Source: a virus. From it: DNA of 64,000 nucleotides. The notes under the pieces were generated by a model. That model ran no database searches. It was given only the letters and a program-made list of their open reading frames with translations, and was not told the origin of the DNA. Both the position numbers and the translations under genes were made by a program. The stretch is from positions 62,001 through 126,000 of the IMG/VR virus record IMGVR_UViG_3300003323_000257. One strand, written 5' to 3'. How positions within the stretch are numbered: position 1 is the first letter of the stretch; each line of letters opens with the position of its first letter. This document shows positions 16,108 to 25,083 of this stretch, piece after piece.

Positions 16108-17073
16108 ATGGCATCTCTCAATGATCTACTTGCAAAGGCACGTTTGACTCCGCCTTCAGCTATTCTGAGTCCTGATGTTCGAAATAATGCGGTTACTCAG
16201 TTTAGGTCCACTACCAACCAAATTCGAAATATACCGGCATCCATTTTAGATGCTTCTGCTGCAAAGCTTCAAGGTGCTGTTGGTAATGCTGTACAGACTG
16301 GATTGTCTGACGTTCGTGGTGCAGTCGTCCAAGCTTTGAGCGGCGATTTCAGCGGTGCTCTAACAACCATAGCACAGGGCCCTCAGGATGTTCTGGGGAT
16401 GATTGAAGCATCATTTGGGTCCAATACCAGCGGTACTCCAAATCCATTCCTAGCTAATGGCGCACCAGTGAACACGCTGCAAGGAGCATTAGGTAGAAGC
16501 GATCCACTCATGAGCTTCCAATGGTATTGCGATCTGCCGACTGTTACTCCTATCGGAGGCGCCCCTGCAAATCTCTCCTGGGAATATGTGGAGGAAGCAA
16601 CTCCAAACTTTAGGGTGTTCGAAGTTCAGTCCATGCACTTTCAAGGCCGCAATCGTAATATTGTAGGCAAGTATTCGGTGGACCCTTTGCGCTTGAATTT
16701 CTACGCCGATGTATCGAACACTGCACTCCTGTATCTGCAGGCATGGAACGGTGCGGTACTTCGTCCGTTTGACGAATCCCAGGCTTCTTCTATGGGCGGT
16801 GGCTTCGGAAGACCATCGGACTATATGAAGCCCATTAATCTGTACCTGTTTGACCCAACCAAGGCCTTAGTGTTTAACCTTAGCTATACCGAGTGCTGGC
16901 CTACTTCCACAGAAGGTTTACACCTAGATAGCGGATCATCTACGCGATTGACCTTCAATGTTTCCTTTAGTGTAGGCGATGTTTTCATTCAGGCCCTCAA
17001 GATCAATAACAATCTTAGCGGGCAGTTTTTGCTCAACACCATAACCAATAATCTGCTTTCTGGCATACTCTAA
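16108..17073 (+). CDS. Tail-tube-like / baseplate protein
   Basis: 321 residues. Residues 1-110 are Ala-rich and helical. From residue about 130 comes a tube-type beta domain: LMSFQWYCDLPTV, FRVFEVQSMHFQGRN, LRLNFYADVSNTALLYLQAW, then INLYLFD and a last beta pair. This resembles gp19/gp54-type proteins that form or initiate the inner tail tube of contractile tails. The N-terminal extension argues for a baseplate-tube adaptor rather than the repeated tube subunit. It opens the tail module. Confidence 0.6.
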   Translation: MASLNDLLAKARLTPPSAILSPDVRNNAVTQFRSTTNQIRNIPASILDASAAKLQGAVGNAVQTGLSDVRGAVVQALSGDFSGALTTIAQGPQDVLGMIEASFGSNTSGTPNPFLANGAPVNTLQGALGRSDPLMSFQWYCDLPTVTPIGGAPANLSWEYVEEATPNFRVFEVQSMHFQGRNRNIVGKYSVDPLRLNFYADVSNTALLYLQAWNGAVLRPFDESQASSMGGGFGRPSDYMKPINLYLFDPTKALVFNLSYTECWPTSTEGLHLDSGSSTRLTFNVSFSVGDVFIQALKINNNLSGQFLLNTITNNLLSGIL

Positions 17074-17087
17074 TAAAGGAGTCCATC

Positions 17088-18161
17088 ATGGACCAACCAA
17101 CAGAACAATTCGTACCCTTCCCAGCCGAAAAACGTCAGCAACTGGAATCCAAAGTAAAGCCTGGAACTATTCACAATCCGCATCACCCGAACAACCGCCA
17201 GCCAGCTCAAAACATTCAGATGGCTGGTGGACCTCGTGTAATTCAAGGTAATCCGCCCGGTGTAGCTGCATATCGTGAATCTGCTAATGCAGGACCGATA
17301 CCGGGTACACTTGCCTACAATAGGCAGCCGATACCTATGGCTGCTCCTATTCCTGAGCCACAACCTTATGTTCATGTAACTCCGAACTCTGAGGATGAGG
17401 CAGTTTCGTTTGAGCTGCCTTCCAATTTCCTGTTCTATGATTTCAAAGACTTGTATATCAAACCGTTTAAAGGACGTCAGTTCTCCAAACTGCACCGTGC
17501 GCGTGAGGAAGAGTCCTTGCTTCATGTGGTAGAAGCGGTAAGTGCTGTCATTAGCACTGCTACTATCAAGGAAGGCCTAGGCTTCTGGCTTACACTTCCA
17601 GACTTCTATGCTTGTTTGTATTGGCTGAGGATGCACTCGTTCCTTAAGCACGGATTCACACATCAGACTATTTGCAGGTCTAAGAAGCACCACGAGTGGG
17701 TAGAGAAAGGTCGCCTGGCTGAGAATGGTGAGACTCGTATTCCTGTGGCTGCAGATACGCTTAAGCACGCAGAGATCATCAATAAGGCTTCGTTGAAGAC
17801 CAGAAATCTTACAGAGCTTCCGAATCTTGAAGATTTCCAACTTTCCTATCCAGGACTGAAGTTGGTGCCGGTACTGATGCGCGATGTTCTGGAAATCACC
17901 ATGAACGAATCTACTGATCGATTTGCTGCGCGTACAGCTTCGTCATTCCAGTTTGAGGATCGTTTTGCTACCCTTCAAGAGCGTATGGCAATTGTCGATG
18001 ATCTTTCAGGTGATGACATCGCTACTATTGCCGCCTGGGAGAAGGCTTGTTCCAATTACGGCGTAGAGGAATCCATCAAATGGACTTGCAAAACATGCGG
18101 TCACATTCATACCGATGAACTCCAGATAGAGGCCCACAGTTTTTTCCCATCGGCAGCATGA
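17088..18161 (+). CDS. Baseplate hub assembly protein (gp26-like candidate)
   Basis: 357 residues with SD AAAGGAG. Residues 1-100 are Pro/Gln-rich and look disordered. Residues 105-320 look like a helical globular domain. The C-terminus has a zinc-type knuckle, WTCKTCGH, then FFPS. This resembles hub or tail-assembly chaperones of T4-like phages (gp26/gp51 group) by its tail and position before the tape-measure-like gene. The assignment is tentative. Confidence 0.5.
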   Translation: MDQPTEQFVPFPAEKRQQLESKVKPGTIHNPHHPNNRQPAQNIQMAGGPRVIQGNPPGVAAYRESANAGPIPGTLAYNRQPIPMAAPIPEPQPYVHVTPNSEDEAVSFELPSNFLFYDFKDLYIKPFKGRQFSKLHRAREEESLLHVVEAVSAVISTATIKEGLGFWLTLPDFYACLYWLRMHSFLKHGFTHQTICRSKKHHEWVEKGRLAENGETRIPVAADTLKHAEIINKASLKTRNLTELPNLEDFQLSYPGLKLVPVLMRDVLEITMNESTDRFAARTASSFQFEDRFATLQERMAIVDDLSGDDIATIAAWEKACSNYGVEESIKWTCKTCGHIHTDELQIEAHSFFPSAA

Positions 18162-18322
18162 AGTCCTATCTTGAACTACATGGATTGATTGCTGCGGAGT
18201 ATCACATAACACTGCCTGATACCACGCCGTTGTATCAGATTCAGTATATGGCATCTCTGGCTGAGAATCGACGTAATGACAGATTAAAAGCCGCGCAAGA
18301 GGGGAAAGTGTGGGTTGGATAA
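18158..18322 (+). CDS. Small coupled protein in baseplate module (54 aa)
   Basis: A 54-residue frame whose ATG overlaps the stop of the previous gene (ATGA), ending 11 bases before the next start. The sequence (MKSYLELHGLIAAEYHI..., then RRNDRLKAAQ) looks helical. The position matches the small second subunit encoded after tail-assembly chaperones in many contractile-tail phages, so it may act with its upstream partner. No family was confirmed. Confidence 0.65.
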   Translation: MKSYLELHGLIAAEYHITLPDTTPLYQIQYMASLAENRRNDRLKAAQEGKVWVG

Positions 18323-18333
18323 AAGGATAAGTA

Positions 18334-19932
18334 ATGACACTCAACACACGAAACCAGTCCAAATGGGATAGTTTGCAGGACCAAGGCCAGCATACGATAG
18401 ACAAGGTGCTGGCCGGTAAGGCTACTGAAGCTGATCTGTCCCAACTGTCTAAATTGCTCACCGAACAGCACGAATTGGCAGGTAAGATTTTTGACCAAGG
18501 AGTGGAAGACGCTAAGCTTACGGCAGATACCATAGTCGATAAGTTGAACAAGGAGCGTATCGAGTCTGGTAAGAGATCATTAACTCAGAAGGCTTTCAAT
18601 CGGATTTTCCAGACGACCTTCCAACAAGTCATGAGTCAGGCCATAGAGGATATTCTAGGTCAGGTGCATGATGAGTTTGAATCTCAGTCTGAGGAAATCA
18701 AGACCAAAATCGATAAAGCCCTAGAAGGTATCAGAGGCTTTCATGCGCCTACTGAAGCACCGCGAACTCCAACGGATCGTCTTCTAGGTAAGAAACCTGA
18801 AAAGGAAGCGCATCTAGCTGAAACCGCGCCTTCTGAGAAGTCCTTGATGGATCGTGTTTTGAGTCGCCAGGACAAGGCAGATCAACAGCGTACCGAAGTC
18901 ATGCAAATGATACGTGACACTGCGGCGTCTGTGAAGGATAAGGTTACCAGTTTGTACGACCGATTCACCAAGCGTAACGAAGATGACGAAGAGGAGAAGA
19001 AGGCGTCTATTTGGATGCGTAAGCTCCGTAGCATTTTTCAGCCATTTAAATCAGCATGGTCAAAGGGTAAAGCAGCCAAGAATAAGGTTCAAAGTCTTTT
19101 GGAGATGATAGGTAAGCCTTTGCTCTTGGCTGTTATGAACCCTGCCTTGATAAAAAGCATTACCGATGAGGTGTCACAGTATTTGAACTTTGATACCATT
19201 TCCAAGTTTATGTCCGATATGTGGGATGACGCAAAGAAGGTAGGTTCAGATTCCATAGATTGGATTATTGACAAGGTAAAGACATTCTTTGGATTCGGTA
19301 AAAAGGAAAAGCCGAACGTAAAGCCTAAGGTTGACACGATTGCACAAGCGGCAGCAGGTACAACTCAAACGCTTCCTTCCTCTATAACACCGGCGCAGGC
19401 GGCATCAGAAATACCTAAAGCTCAAAATGGGCTAGAACAGGCGCAAAAGACGTTGGCGGATGCACAGGCTCGGTACAAGGCACAGCCTACACCTGCCAAT
19501 AAGAAGGCAGTCGACTCTGCTCAGATGACGCTGAACTATTGGCAAAATCGCGTTACGATGTACACGCAGCGCGCTAGTCAGTCCAAGCTGGCTGGTCAGA
19601 GTGTGGACCAAGCACAGATCATTGTAACTCCGACGCAGCCGATAGCAGGTCCTGCTTCTACTGAAGTTGCTGCATCACAAACTACAGTAACCCAAGGTGC
19701 TCCAGCTGCTGTACTGAATCAATCTTCAGTTGCAGCACCACGTACCGAGGTTATTATGGACATGCCAAAAATGACACCAGGTAAAGCTTTTGTTCCACCA
19801 GAAGCTGCCGCAGAGGAGAAGGCTCAAGCAGATCAGAAGAATGCTGCAATCTCTCAGATCGGTATAGGGTCCTTTGGCTTCGACTCAGGTGACGCGGCTC
19901 TTAATATCCTGAACTTAGGCATGTTAACTTAA
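18334..19932 (+). CDS. Tail structural protein, tape-measure-like candidate
   Basis: 532 residues, SD AAAGGATAA. Residues 1-250 are highly helical and charged with coiled-coil character. Residues about 260-330 hold amphipathic or hydrophobic helices (KPLLLAVMNPALIKSI, WIIDKVKTFFGFG). Residues 330-480 are Ala/Gln/Pro-rich. Composition, length and position between hub chaperone and tail lysozyme fit a tape-measure protein (T4 gp29 is about 590 residues) or a hub partner. No decisive motif. Confidence 0.45.
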   Translation: MTLNTRNQSKWDSLQDQGQHTIDKVLAGKATEADLSQLSKLLTEQHELAGKIFDQGVEDAKLTADTIVDKLNKERIESGKRSLTQKAFNRIFQTTFQQVMSQAIEDILGQVHDEFESQSEEIKTKIDKALEGIRGFHAPTEAPRTPTDRLLGKKPEKEAHLAETAPSEKSLMDRVLSRQDKADQQRTEVMQMIRDTAASVKDKVTSLYDRFTKRNEDDEEEKKASIWMRKLRSIFQPFKSAWSKGKAAKNKVQSLLEMIGKPLLLAVMNPALIKSITDEVSQYLNFDTISKFMSDMWDDAKKVGSDSIDWIIDKVKTFFGFGKKEKPNVKPKVDTIAQAAAGTTQTLPSSITPAQAASEIPKAQNGLEQAQKTLADAQARYKAQPTPANKKAVDSAQMTLNYWQNRVTMYTQRASQSKLAGQSVDQAQIIVTPTQPIAGPASTEVAASQTTVTQGAPAAVLNQSSVAAPRTEVIMDMPKMTPGKAFVPPEAAAEEKAQADQKNAAISQIGIGSFGFDSGDAALNILNLGMLT

Positions 19933-19946
19933 ACCTAGGAATGGAA

Positions 19947-21413
19947 ATGAACTATACGCTTGATAGATTTCCTGCTAAAGAAGACGTTCCTGTTTTGGAA
20001 GCTTTCGAAGGTCTCAAGACCTTATCAGTTATGGCAGGTAACTTGGAACGTCTTCTTGAAAACTTAGGAACGCGCAGGCGTGATCGCAAACAAGCAGCAA
20101 AAGCCATGCAGGCAGTCATTAAGATGGCAGAGAAGGTGGAAGCGTCCACCACAGAAGAAAGCAGCACCGATTTACTTGGCAGCCTTCTCGGCAAGGTTTT
20201 AAAGTTCATCGGAAAGAAGATCATTAAGGCTATCGTTCGACCTATTCTTCGCTTCGCAGCAGAGACTGCAATGAATATGGTACGAATAGCTGCGCGAACT
20301 GTTATGCGGTTTGTGTTGGTCCCAATATTTGAGGCCGTAGTTGGATTTGCTGTGGCCAACCCCGTTACAGCTGCAATTCTTGGTGTAGGTGCATTAGCTG
20401 CTGGTGGATATGCACTGTACAAAAAGTATTTTGCTGCGCCTGAGGTAGAGGAAGTCGAGGTTACTCCAACTGCTGCTGTAGTTGAAGGTGCTCCTGCGGA
20501 GACCCTACCAGAACAGCCCCAAGCTAAAACTCCTGAGAACAAAGTAGAAGAGGTTGTTTCCAAGGTAAGGGAGAGTGAACCTATAAAAGCAGTGGAGAGG
20601 TTTATTTCTCAACCAAAGATTTACAAGGAGAAGCCTCGAACTGGTAAATTCAAGGGCTTTGGTAGTGACGTGGATCAATACATCAGAGAGGCCTCTGCTC
20701 GTTATCCTATATTACCTATTGATGTTTTGCGGGGCTTTGTGAAGATGGAAGCCGGCTGGACTGGCGCGATGTCTCCTACTGGTGCTATCGGCACAGGACA
20801 GTTCACTGCAGGTCCTTGGAATGCGCTGATTAGTCAAGGCGGTTCTGAAATAGGTATGACACCTATTACTGGTATATATGGAGAGGAAAAGGATAAACAC
20901 GGTAAGCCAATTAGGCCACACGTGCAGCCTAATCCTAAAGGTAACTTTAGAACCGAGAACGATCCACGTTTTGATAAACGCATCAACACGTTGGCTACTG
21001 CATTACTAGCCTCAAAGAATGCTGAAATGTTGAAGCGGGCAGGTCTACCTGTAACTGGAGCTAATCTGTATATGATGCACAATATTGGACCTGGCATTAT
21101 ACCTGTAATGAAAGGAGCGCCTGCTTCTGCGGCTACATTGAAAGCAATGAGGCAGAACGGTATGGTGTCCGACATGACTGATAGAGAGTTCCTGGAGTTT
21201 CAGAAGAAACGGTTCGAGAGCGCCTACCAAGAATCTAACACTTCGACGGAGCTGGTATCGGACCAACCTAGAATGGCTGCAGCTCTGACCACTGAGCCTA
21301 AACCCCGAACTCCTACTAAGGCAGGCCCTACTGCGACTCCAGGCCCCTTGGCACAGACTAACTCTACATCGAACCTAATTAAAGGTGTAGGGAATTCCAT
21401 AGTGAGAATCTAA
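19947..21413 (+). CDS. Tail-associated lytic transglycosylase with membrane segments
   Basis: 488 residues from the ATG at 19947, chosen because AGGA lies six bases upstream; the ATG at 19941 has almost no spacing. Residues 75-165 contain long hydrophobic helices (around 125-160), so the protein may insert in a membrane during DNA entry. Residues about 238-420 resemble SLT lysozyme/transglycosylase: catalytic Glu in FVKMEAGW (about 268), then SPTGAIGTGQF, and NLYMMHNIGPG. It probably opens peptidoglycan during infection and may share the tape-measure role with the preceding gene. Confidence 0.75.
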   Translation: MNYTLDRFPAKEDVPVLEAFEGLKTLSVMAGNLERLLENLGTRRRDRKQAAKAMQAVIKMAEKVEASTTEESSTDLLGSLLGKVLKFIGKKIIKAIVRPILRFAAETAMNMVRIAARTVMRFVLVPIFEAVVGFAVANPVTAAILGVGALAAGGYALYKKYFAAPEVEEVEVTPTAAVVEGAPAETLPEQPQAKTPENKVEEVVSKVRESEPIKAVERFISQPKIYKEKPRTGKFKGFGSDVDQYIREASARYPILPIDVLRGFVKMEAGWTGAMSPTGAIGTGQFTAGPWNALISQGGSEIGMTPITGIYGEEKDKHGKPIRPHVQPNPKGNFRTENDPRFDKRINTLATALLASKNAEMLKRAGLPVTGANLYMMHNIGPGIIPVMKGAPASAATLKAMRQNGMVSDMTDREFLEFQKKRFESAYQESNTSTELVSDQPRMAAALTTEPKPRTPTKAGPTATPGPLAQTNSTSNLIKGVGNSIVRI

Positions 21414-22235
21414 ATGCGCCTGAACAATCCAGATTATTTGGTGATAATCAAACAAGTGGCAGACCCGGCTAATCCTGCAGCAGGTGGGGCTACTGTAATA
21501 GCCCCGCTGCCTGAGTCGTTTGCCTATGACACCTCCAGTAATTACGAGGCCCCATTTGCTCAAGGTATGTTAGGTGGAGGCACTGCGGCGACTACGTTAG
21601 CAGCCTACGGCATTCGATTGACCACCCAGGCGATGACTGCTCAGCTTTGGCAAGGTTCAAATGACAGCAATCTTACTCTTGATCTTGAGTTTCAAACTTT
21701 CGACGATCCAGACAAAGACGTAAGGACTCCAGTACTGACATTAAAAAAGATGGCGGCTCCTTCAATCAATGCAGCAGGACTACTTCAAAGCCCAGGGCCG
21801 CGTATTAGCTTAGAGGATACCGGTAAGCTTATATCGTCTTCTGGAAGCACAGTATTCAATGAGGCCAAACAGGTCGCTAACAGTATAGCTTCGACTGTAG
21901 GTATTCCAGGTCGCTTGGACGTAAGCAAATCACTGACTGGTCAAAACGACAATCTAAACTCCAATCAGAAGGCTAACGCTCCTCCGCAAGTGGAGAATGG
22001 GTTAGGAGGTGCGCAGTTCTGGAAGAACGTAATTCGTAACCAGATTAGCATTCAAATCGGCAGCTACGCCTTCTTTGATTCTGTGGTGATATTCAACGCG
22101 CAGGAGACTTGGAGCAATCAGATTGACGCACGTACTGGATTACCTTTGCATGCAAAGGTTACCATAAACTTTAAGCCTTTATTCTTGGTCACTCAACAAG
22201 ACCTTGATAACATTTTCAAACGGAGACCTCGATGA
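21414..22235 (+). CDS. Baseplate tube-cap-like protein
   Basis: 273 residues, ATG right after the previous stop. The N-terminus (NPDYLVIIKQ) and C-terminus (QIGSYAFFDSVVIFNAQETW, then LHAKVTINFKPLF) are beta-rich. The end resembles gp48/gp54-like baseplate proteins that seat the first tube ring. The middle, about 100-190, is Ser/Asn-rich. It overlaps the next gene by four bases. Confidence 0.55.
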   Translation: MRLNNPDYLVIIKQVADPANPAAGGATVIAPLPESFAYDTSSNYEAPFAQGMLGGGTAATTLAAYGIRLTTQAMTAQLWQGSNDSNLTLDLEFQTFDDPDKDVRTPVLTLKKMAAPSINAAGLLQSPGPRISLEDTGKLISSSGSTVFNEAKQVANSIASTVGIPGRLDVSKSLTGQNDNLNSNQKANAPPQVENGLGGAQFWKNVIRNQISIQIGSYAFFDSVVIFNAQETWSNQIDARTGLPLHAKVTINFKPLFLVTQQDLDNIFKRRPR

Positions 22236-22567
22236 GTCAAGATTTCGACTATTCAAAGTTTACTCCTCTTGATAATACACTCCAACAGTACAACATATTC
22301 CGTTCGGCCTACAAGAATATACGATTTGCGCTTCCTGTAAATGAAACCATTACAGTTAAGGAGCACGACATAGGAAATCTTGCAGGACTGGCGTTCAAGT
22401 CCTATGGAGACGTGAGTATGTGGCGTGTAATTCAAGAGTACAACGGAATCCAGGACCCTATTCAGGATATGTGGGCAGGGCAGATTCTCAAACTACCTTT
22501 AAAGTCTGCAGTCATTCAGTATATGAACGATCAACTGCACTCCAAATCACAGACCTTCATTATCTAG
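22232..22567 (+). CDS. gp53-like baseplate wedge protein (LysM-like)
   Basis: 111 residues, SD GGAG. Residues about 45-90 form a LysM-like domain: GNLAGLAFKSYGDVSMWRVI, QEYNGIQDP and AGQILKLP. This is the pattern of gp53-type wedge proteins, where the LysM fold contacts other baseplate proteins rather than peptidoglycan. It sits between tube-cap and hub genes as expected. Confidence 0.65.
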   Translation: MSQDFDYSKFTPLDNTLQQYNIFRSAYKNIRFALPVNETITVKEHDIGNLAGLAFKSYGDVSMWRVIQEYNGIQDPIQDMWAGQILKLPLKSAVIQYMNDQLHSKSQTFII

Positions 22568-22575
22568 GTTACGCT

Positions 22576-23703
22576 ATGAGCTATTTGGTTAATGATCGCC
22601 TTGAGGTATCAGTCTATGTTGCGGACATCGAGTACCCCTTACAGGCGATCAATCTGTTGAACTGGCTTCATATAGCCACTACAGTGCGAATTGGCTTACC
22701 TACTTTGGGTATGCAGATCAAGGATGTTCAGCACGTCTTCGATAAAATAGGTCTTCTGGATGGTACCCCTATTCGAGTGGTCATTAAAGCCTTAGGCAAG
22801 GACAGCAAGACCTACGTCTTTAGAAAGTTTAATCACAAGCGTGTGCTAACAGGTGACGCTTATACGTGGACTATCTTTGGTTACTGGGATGCCCCGCTCT
22901 ATTGGGCTGCCTCCTCTGTCGAGGCTCTTGAAGGTACTGCTGATAACGTACTCCAGCAAATCGCGTCCACCTGTGGCTTAAAGTACGATGGTACTCCTAC
23001 CAATGATAGCCAGATATGGGTCCCGCGCAACCGTACCTATAGAGCATGGGCAAAAGACATAGCAGACCATGCTTGGGTTAACGACACTTCCTGCATGATT
23101 CTAGGTATTGACCTTGACGGCACCTTACGCTTCAAGGACGTGAATAACCTACCAGACGCGCAAATCAAAATCATCGGCTATACCTACGCTTCGGACGCGC
23201 TTACGGCCACCGATCTCGAGGTTAACGCAGCCTCCGGCTTGAACAACGTGCTTTCTGGCTACCAAAACATGAGGGTATCTCAATCGCAGATTACTGACGA
23301 CACACACACCGTCATAAAGGATTTGGCGTTCACTCCTGACGTAAAAACCCCTCACTATAATGACGCTTTGAAACAAACATTGAATCGCGGGGCAGTTCGA
23401 TTCTCTCCAATTGACGCAGGTAACGTTCATGATAATTATGAAAAAGCCTCTTACCAAAATTTGCGATATCGTAACCTGCTTAGCTTCGGTCTGGATGCTC
23501 TTATGGTGGATGCCACTGATGTTCCGTTAATTGCGCGTGTTAATCTAGGGCTCCAAGTAGAAGGCTCTGCGCAGGACACATCAAACTCAGGTAATTACAC
23601 CACTACCGGACATGCAATCTACGTCCAAGGGGCTAATTATTCGGAGAAAATAGGCATGTGCCGACACGGCACCAACGAGATTGCCAACGGTACACAGAAC
23701 TAG
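22576..23703 (+). CDS. Baseplate hub protein (gp27/gpD-like)
   Basis: 375 residues from the ATG at 22576. A longer frame from 22420 overlaps the previous gene and is rejected. It is beta-rich, with a two-domain layout seen in hub proteins (VRVVIKALG..., then WVPRNRTYRAWAKDIADHAWV, LRFKDVNNL). It lies directly before the gp5/VgrG-like spike, as gp27 and gpD do in contractile tails. No enzymatic motif. The assignment is by position and general pattern. Confidence 0.6.
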   Translation: MSYLVNDRLEVSVYVADIEYPLQAINLLNWLHIATTVRIGLPTLGMQIKDVQHVFDKIGLLDGTPIRVVIKALGKDSKTYVFRKFNHKRVLTGDAYTWTIFGYWDAPLYWAASSVEALEGTADNVLQQIASTCGLKYDGTPTNDSQIWVPRNRTYRAWAKDIADHAWVNDTSCMILGIDLDGTLRFKDVNNLPDAQIKIIGYTYASDALTATDLEVNAASGLNNVLSGYQNMRVSQSQITDDTHTVIKDLAFTPDVKTPHYNDALKQTLNRGAVRFSPIDAGNVHDNYEKASYQNLRYRNLLSFGLDALMVDATDVPLIARVNLGLQVEGSAQDTSNSGNYTTTGHAIYVQGANYSEKIGMCRHGTNEIANGTQN

Positions 23704-23712
23704 GAGTAGTCC

Positions 23713-24399
23713 ATGTCAATGAATTCAGTTAATGATCGTCTTGAAGAGGCAATCGAGGACGCCAAATACGAAGGCTACGTGGTGGGATTCGTTACAGAAA
23801 ATAACGATCCAAAGGGCGTAGCACGAGTCAAGGTGAAAATCCCGCAGGTACTTGATACTGACCAGGGTCCTGTACCCTGGTGCTTGCCTTCTAAGAAGTC
23901 TCCTTTTGGCCAAGGGATGGGCTACGGAGTATATGGTTCACCAAAGATCGGAAGTCCTGTTCGGATTACCTTTCAAAATGGAGATCCTCATTATCCAGTT
24001 TATGAGTGTGATGAGTATTTGGCAACGCACGCTAATCCAAAGTTCCAAGATCCTAACACCTGGGGATATAAAGATCCTGGCGGATCGGAATTGTTCGTCA
24101 ACATGACAACTGGAGCATGGGAATGGACTCACCAAACCGGATCATTATTCAAATACGATGGACAAGGTAATCTGACCGTCCATAACGTTAAGAACGAAAC
24201 TACTCAGGTTGATGGTAACTCTCAGAAAACCATCAACGGAACTCTGAATTTCACTGTAATAGGAAATGCTACTTTTGATGTTCAAGGTTCTTTGCAGGCC
24301 ACTGTAGGCGGCGGAGCCACCATGAACGTTACAGGCGACACCAATCTGACTTCGAGTGGTGCCGTGAATATATCCGGCTCTACCATCAACCTGAACTGA
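23713..24399 (+). CDS. gp5/VgrG-like tail spike with beta-helix needle
   Basis: 228 residues. The N-terminal OB domain is typical of central spikes: GYVVGFVTENNDPKGVARVKV, then GPVPWCLP and IGSPVRITFQNGDP with YPVYE. From residue about 150 short repeats (DGNSQKTINGTLNFTVIGN, GSLQATVGGGATMNVTGD) suit a trimeric beta-helical needle. No lysozyme domain is inserted, unlike T4 gp5. SD AGGAG; an ATG six bases later is possible. Confidence 0.85.
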   Translation: MSMNSVNDRLEEAIEDAKYEGYVVGFVTENNDPKGVARVKVKIPQVLDTDQGPVPWCLPSKKSPFGQGMGYGVYGSPKIGSPVRITFQNGDPHYPVYECDEYLATHANPKFQDPNTWGYKDPGGSELFVNMTTGAWEWTHQTGSLFKYDGQGNLTVHNVKNETTQVDGNSQKTINGTLNFTVIGNATFDVQGSLQATVGGGATMNVTGDTNLTSSGAVNISGSTINLN

Positions 24400-24407
24400 G
24401 GCCTTTA

Positions 24408-24665
24408 ATGTCAGCTGTATCTAGATTAGGTGACTCGTCAACACACGGTGGCTCCATAATTTCAGCATCCACAAATAAGAAGGCAAACAGTAAAGGCATT
24501 GCTAGACAAGGAGATCAGTTTCAATGTCCTACGCACGGTCTTCAAACACTGAATGCTATAACCACTAAGACCTTTGTAGATGGTAGGTTAGTAATAACTG
24601 TAGGGGCTCATGTTACCTGCGGTGCTACCATCACTCAAGGCAGCCCAAACGTAAATGCGGAGTAA
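24408..24665 (+). CDS. PAAR-repeat spike tip protein
   Basis: 85 residues. It shows the PAAR pattern: SRLGDSSTHGGSII, GIARQGDQFQCPTHG, VTCGATITQGSPNVN. The histidine and cysteine residues (H in STHGG, C and H in CPTHG, C in VTCG) would bind the tip metal ion. The protein caps the gp5-like spike encoded just upstream and forms the membrane-piercing point. Confidence 0.92.
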   Translation: MSAVSRLGDSSTHGGSIISASTNKKANSKGIARQGDQFQCPTHGLQTLNAITTKTFVDGRLVITVGAHVTCGATITQGSPNVNAE

Positions 24666-24668
24666 ACA

Positions 24669-25082
24669 ATGGCGACCGCCTACCAGCTGAGTCTTGCCGA
24701 TGCTTCGTGGATCGATGTCAATACCGATTTCACGTTAAACAATCTGCCTGACCGAATACCAGACGATCTGTCAATCGTCTATGCCTCTTTGATCAATCTA
24801 TTCAGGTGTCCAATAGGAGCAAGGGGAAAAATCTTCCAACCAGAATACGGATCAGAGTGGTATCAATTCCTGCAAGAACCTATAGATCAAGTCACAGCGG
24901 CCAAGATGCAAATCGCAATGATACAGGCTATTGCCCGATGGGAACCTCGGATCCAACTTGACTACTCAAAAACCTCAATCACGGCAAACACCTTGATACC
25001 GGGCTACGAGGTCCGCATTGTAGGTGTAGATACATTAACCAAAGGCGTCATTGCGCTTTCATTCCAAGAACAGGCAGGCTAA
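24669..25082 (+). CDS. gp25-like baseplate wedge protein
   Basis: 137 residues. It shows the gp25/W family order: IDVNTDFTLNNLPDRIPDDLSIVYASLINLFRC is split by an early helix, GKIFQPEYGSEWYQFLQEP is the hallmark, then an acidic helix and RWEPRIQLDYS before the final strands. gp25 joins the inner wedge to the sheath. T4 gp25 is 132 residues, so the length is normal. Next gene starts one base after the stop. Confidence 0.92.
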   Translation: MATAYQLSLADASWIDVNTDFTLNNLPDRIPDDLSIVYASLINLFRCPIGARGKIFQPEYGSEWYQFLQEPIDQVTAAKMQIAMIQAIARWEPRIQLDYSKTSITANTLIPGYEVRIVGVDTLTKGVIALSFQEQAG

Positions 25083-25083
25083 G

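Noticed and set aside
22420-22575. N-terminal extension of the hub protein
   Set aside because: It overlaps the gp53-like gene almost entirely and reads as out-of-frame sequence.
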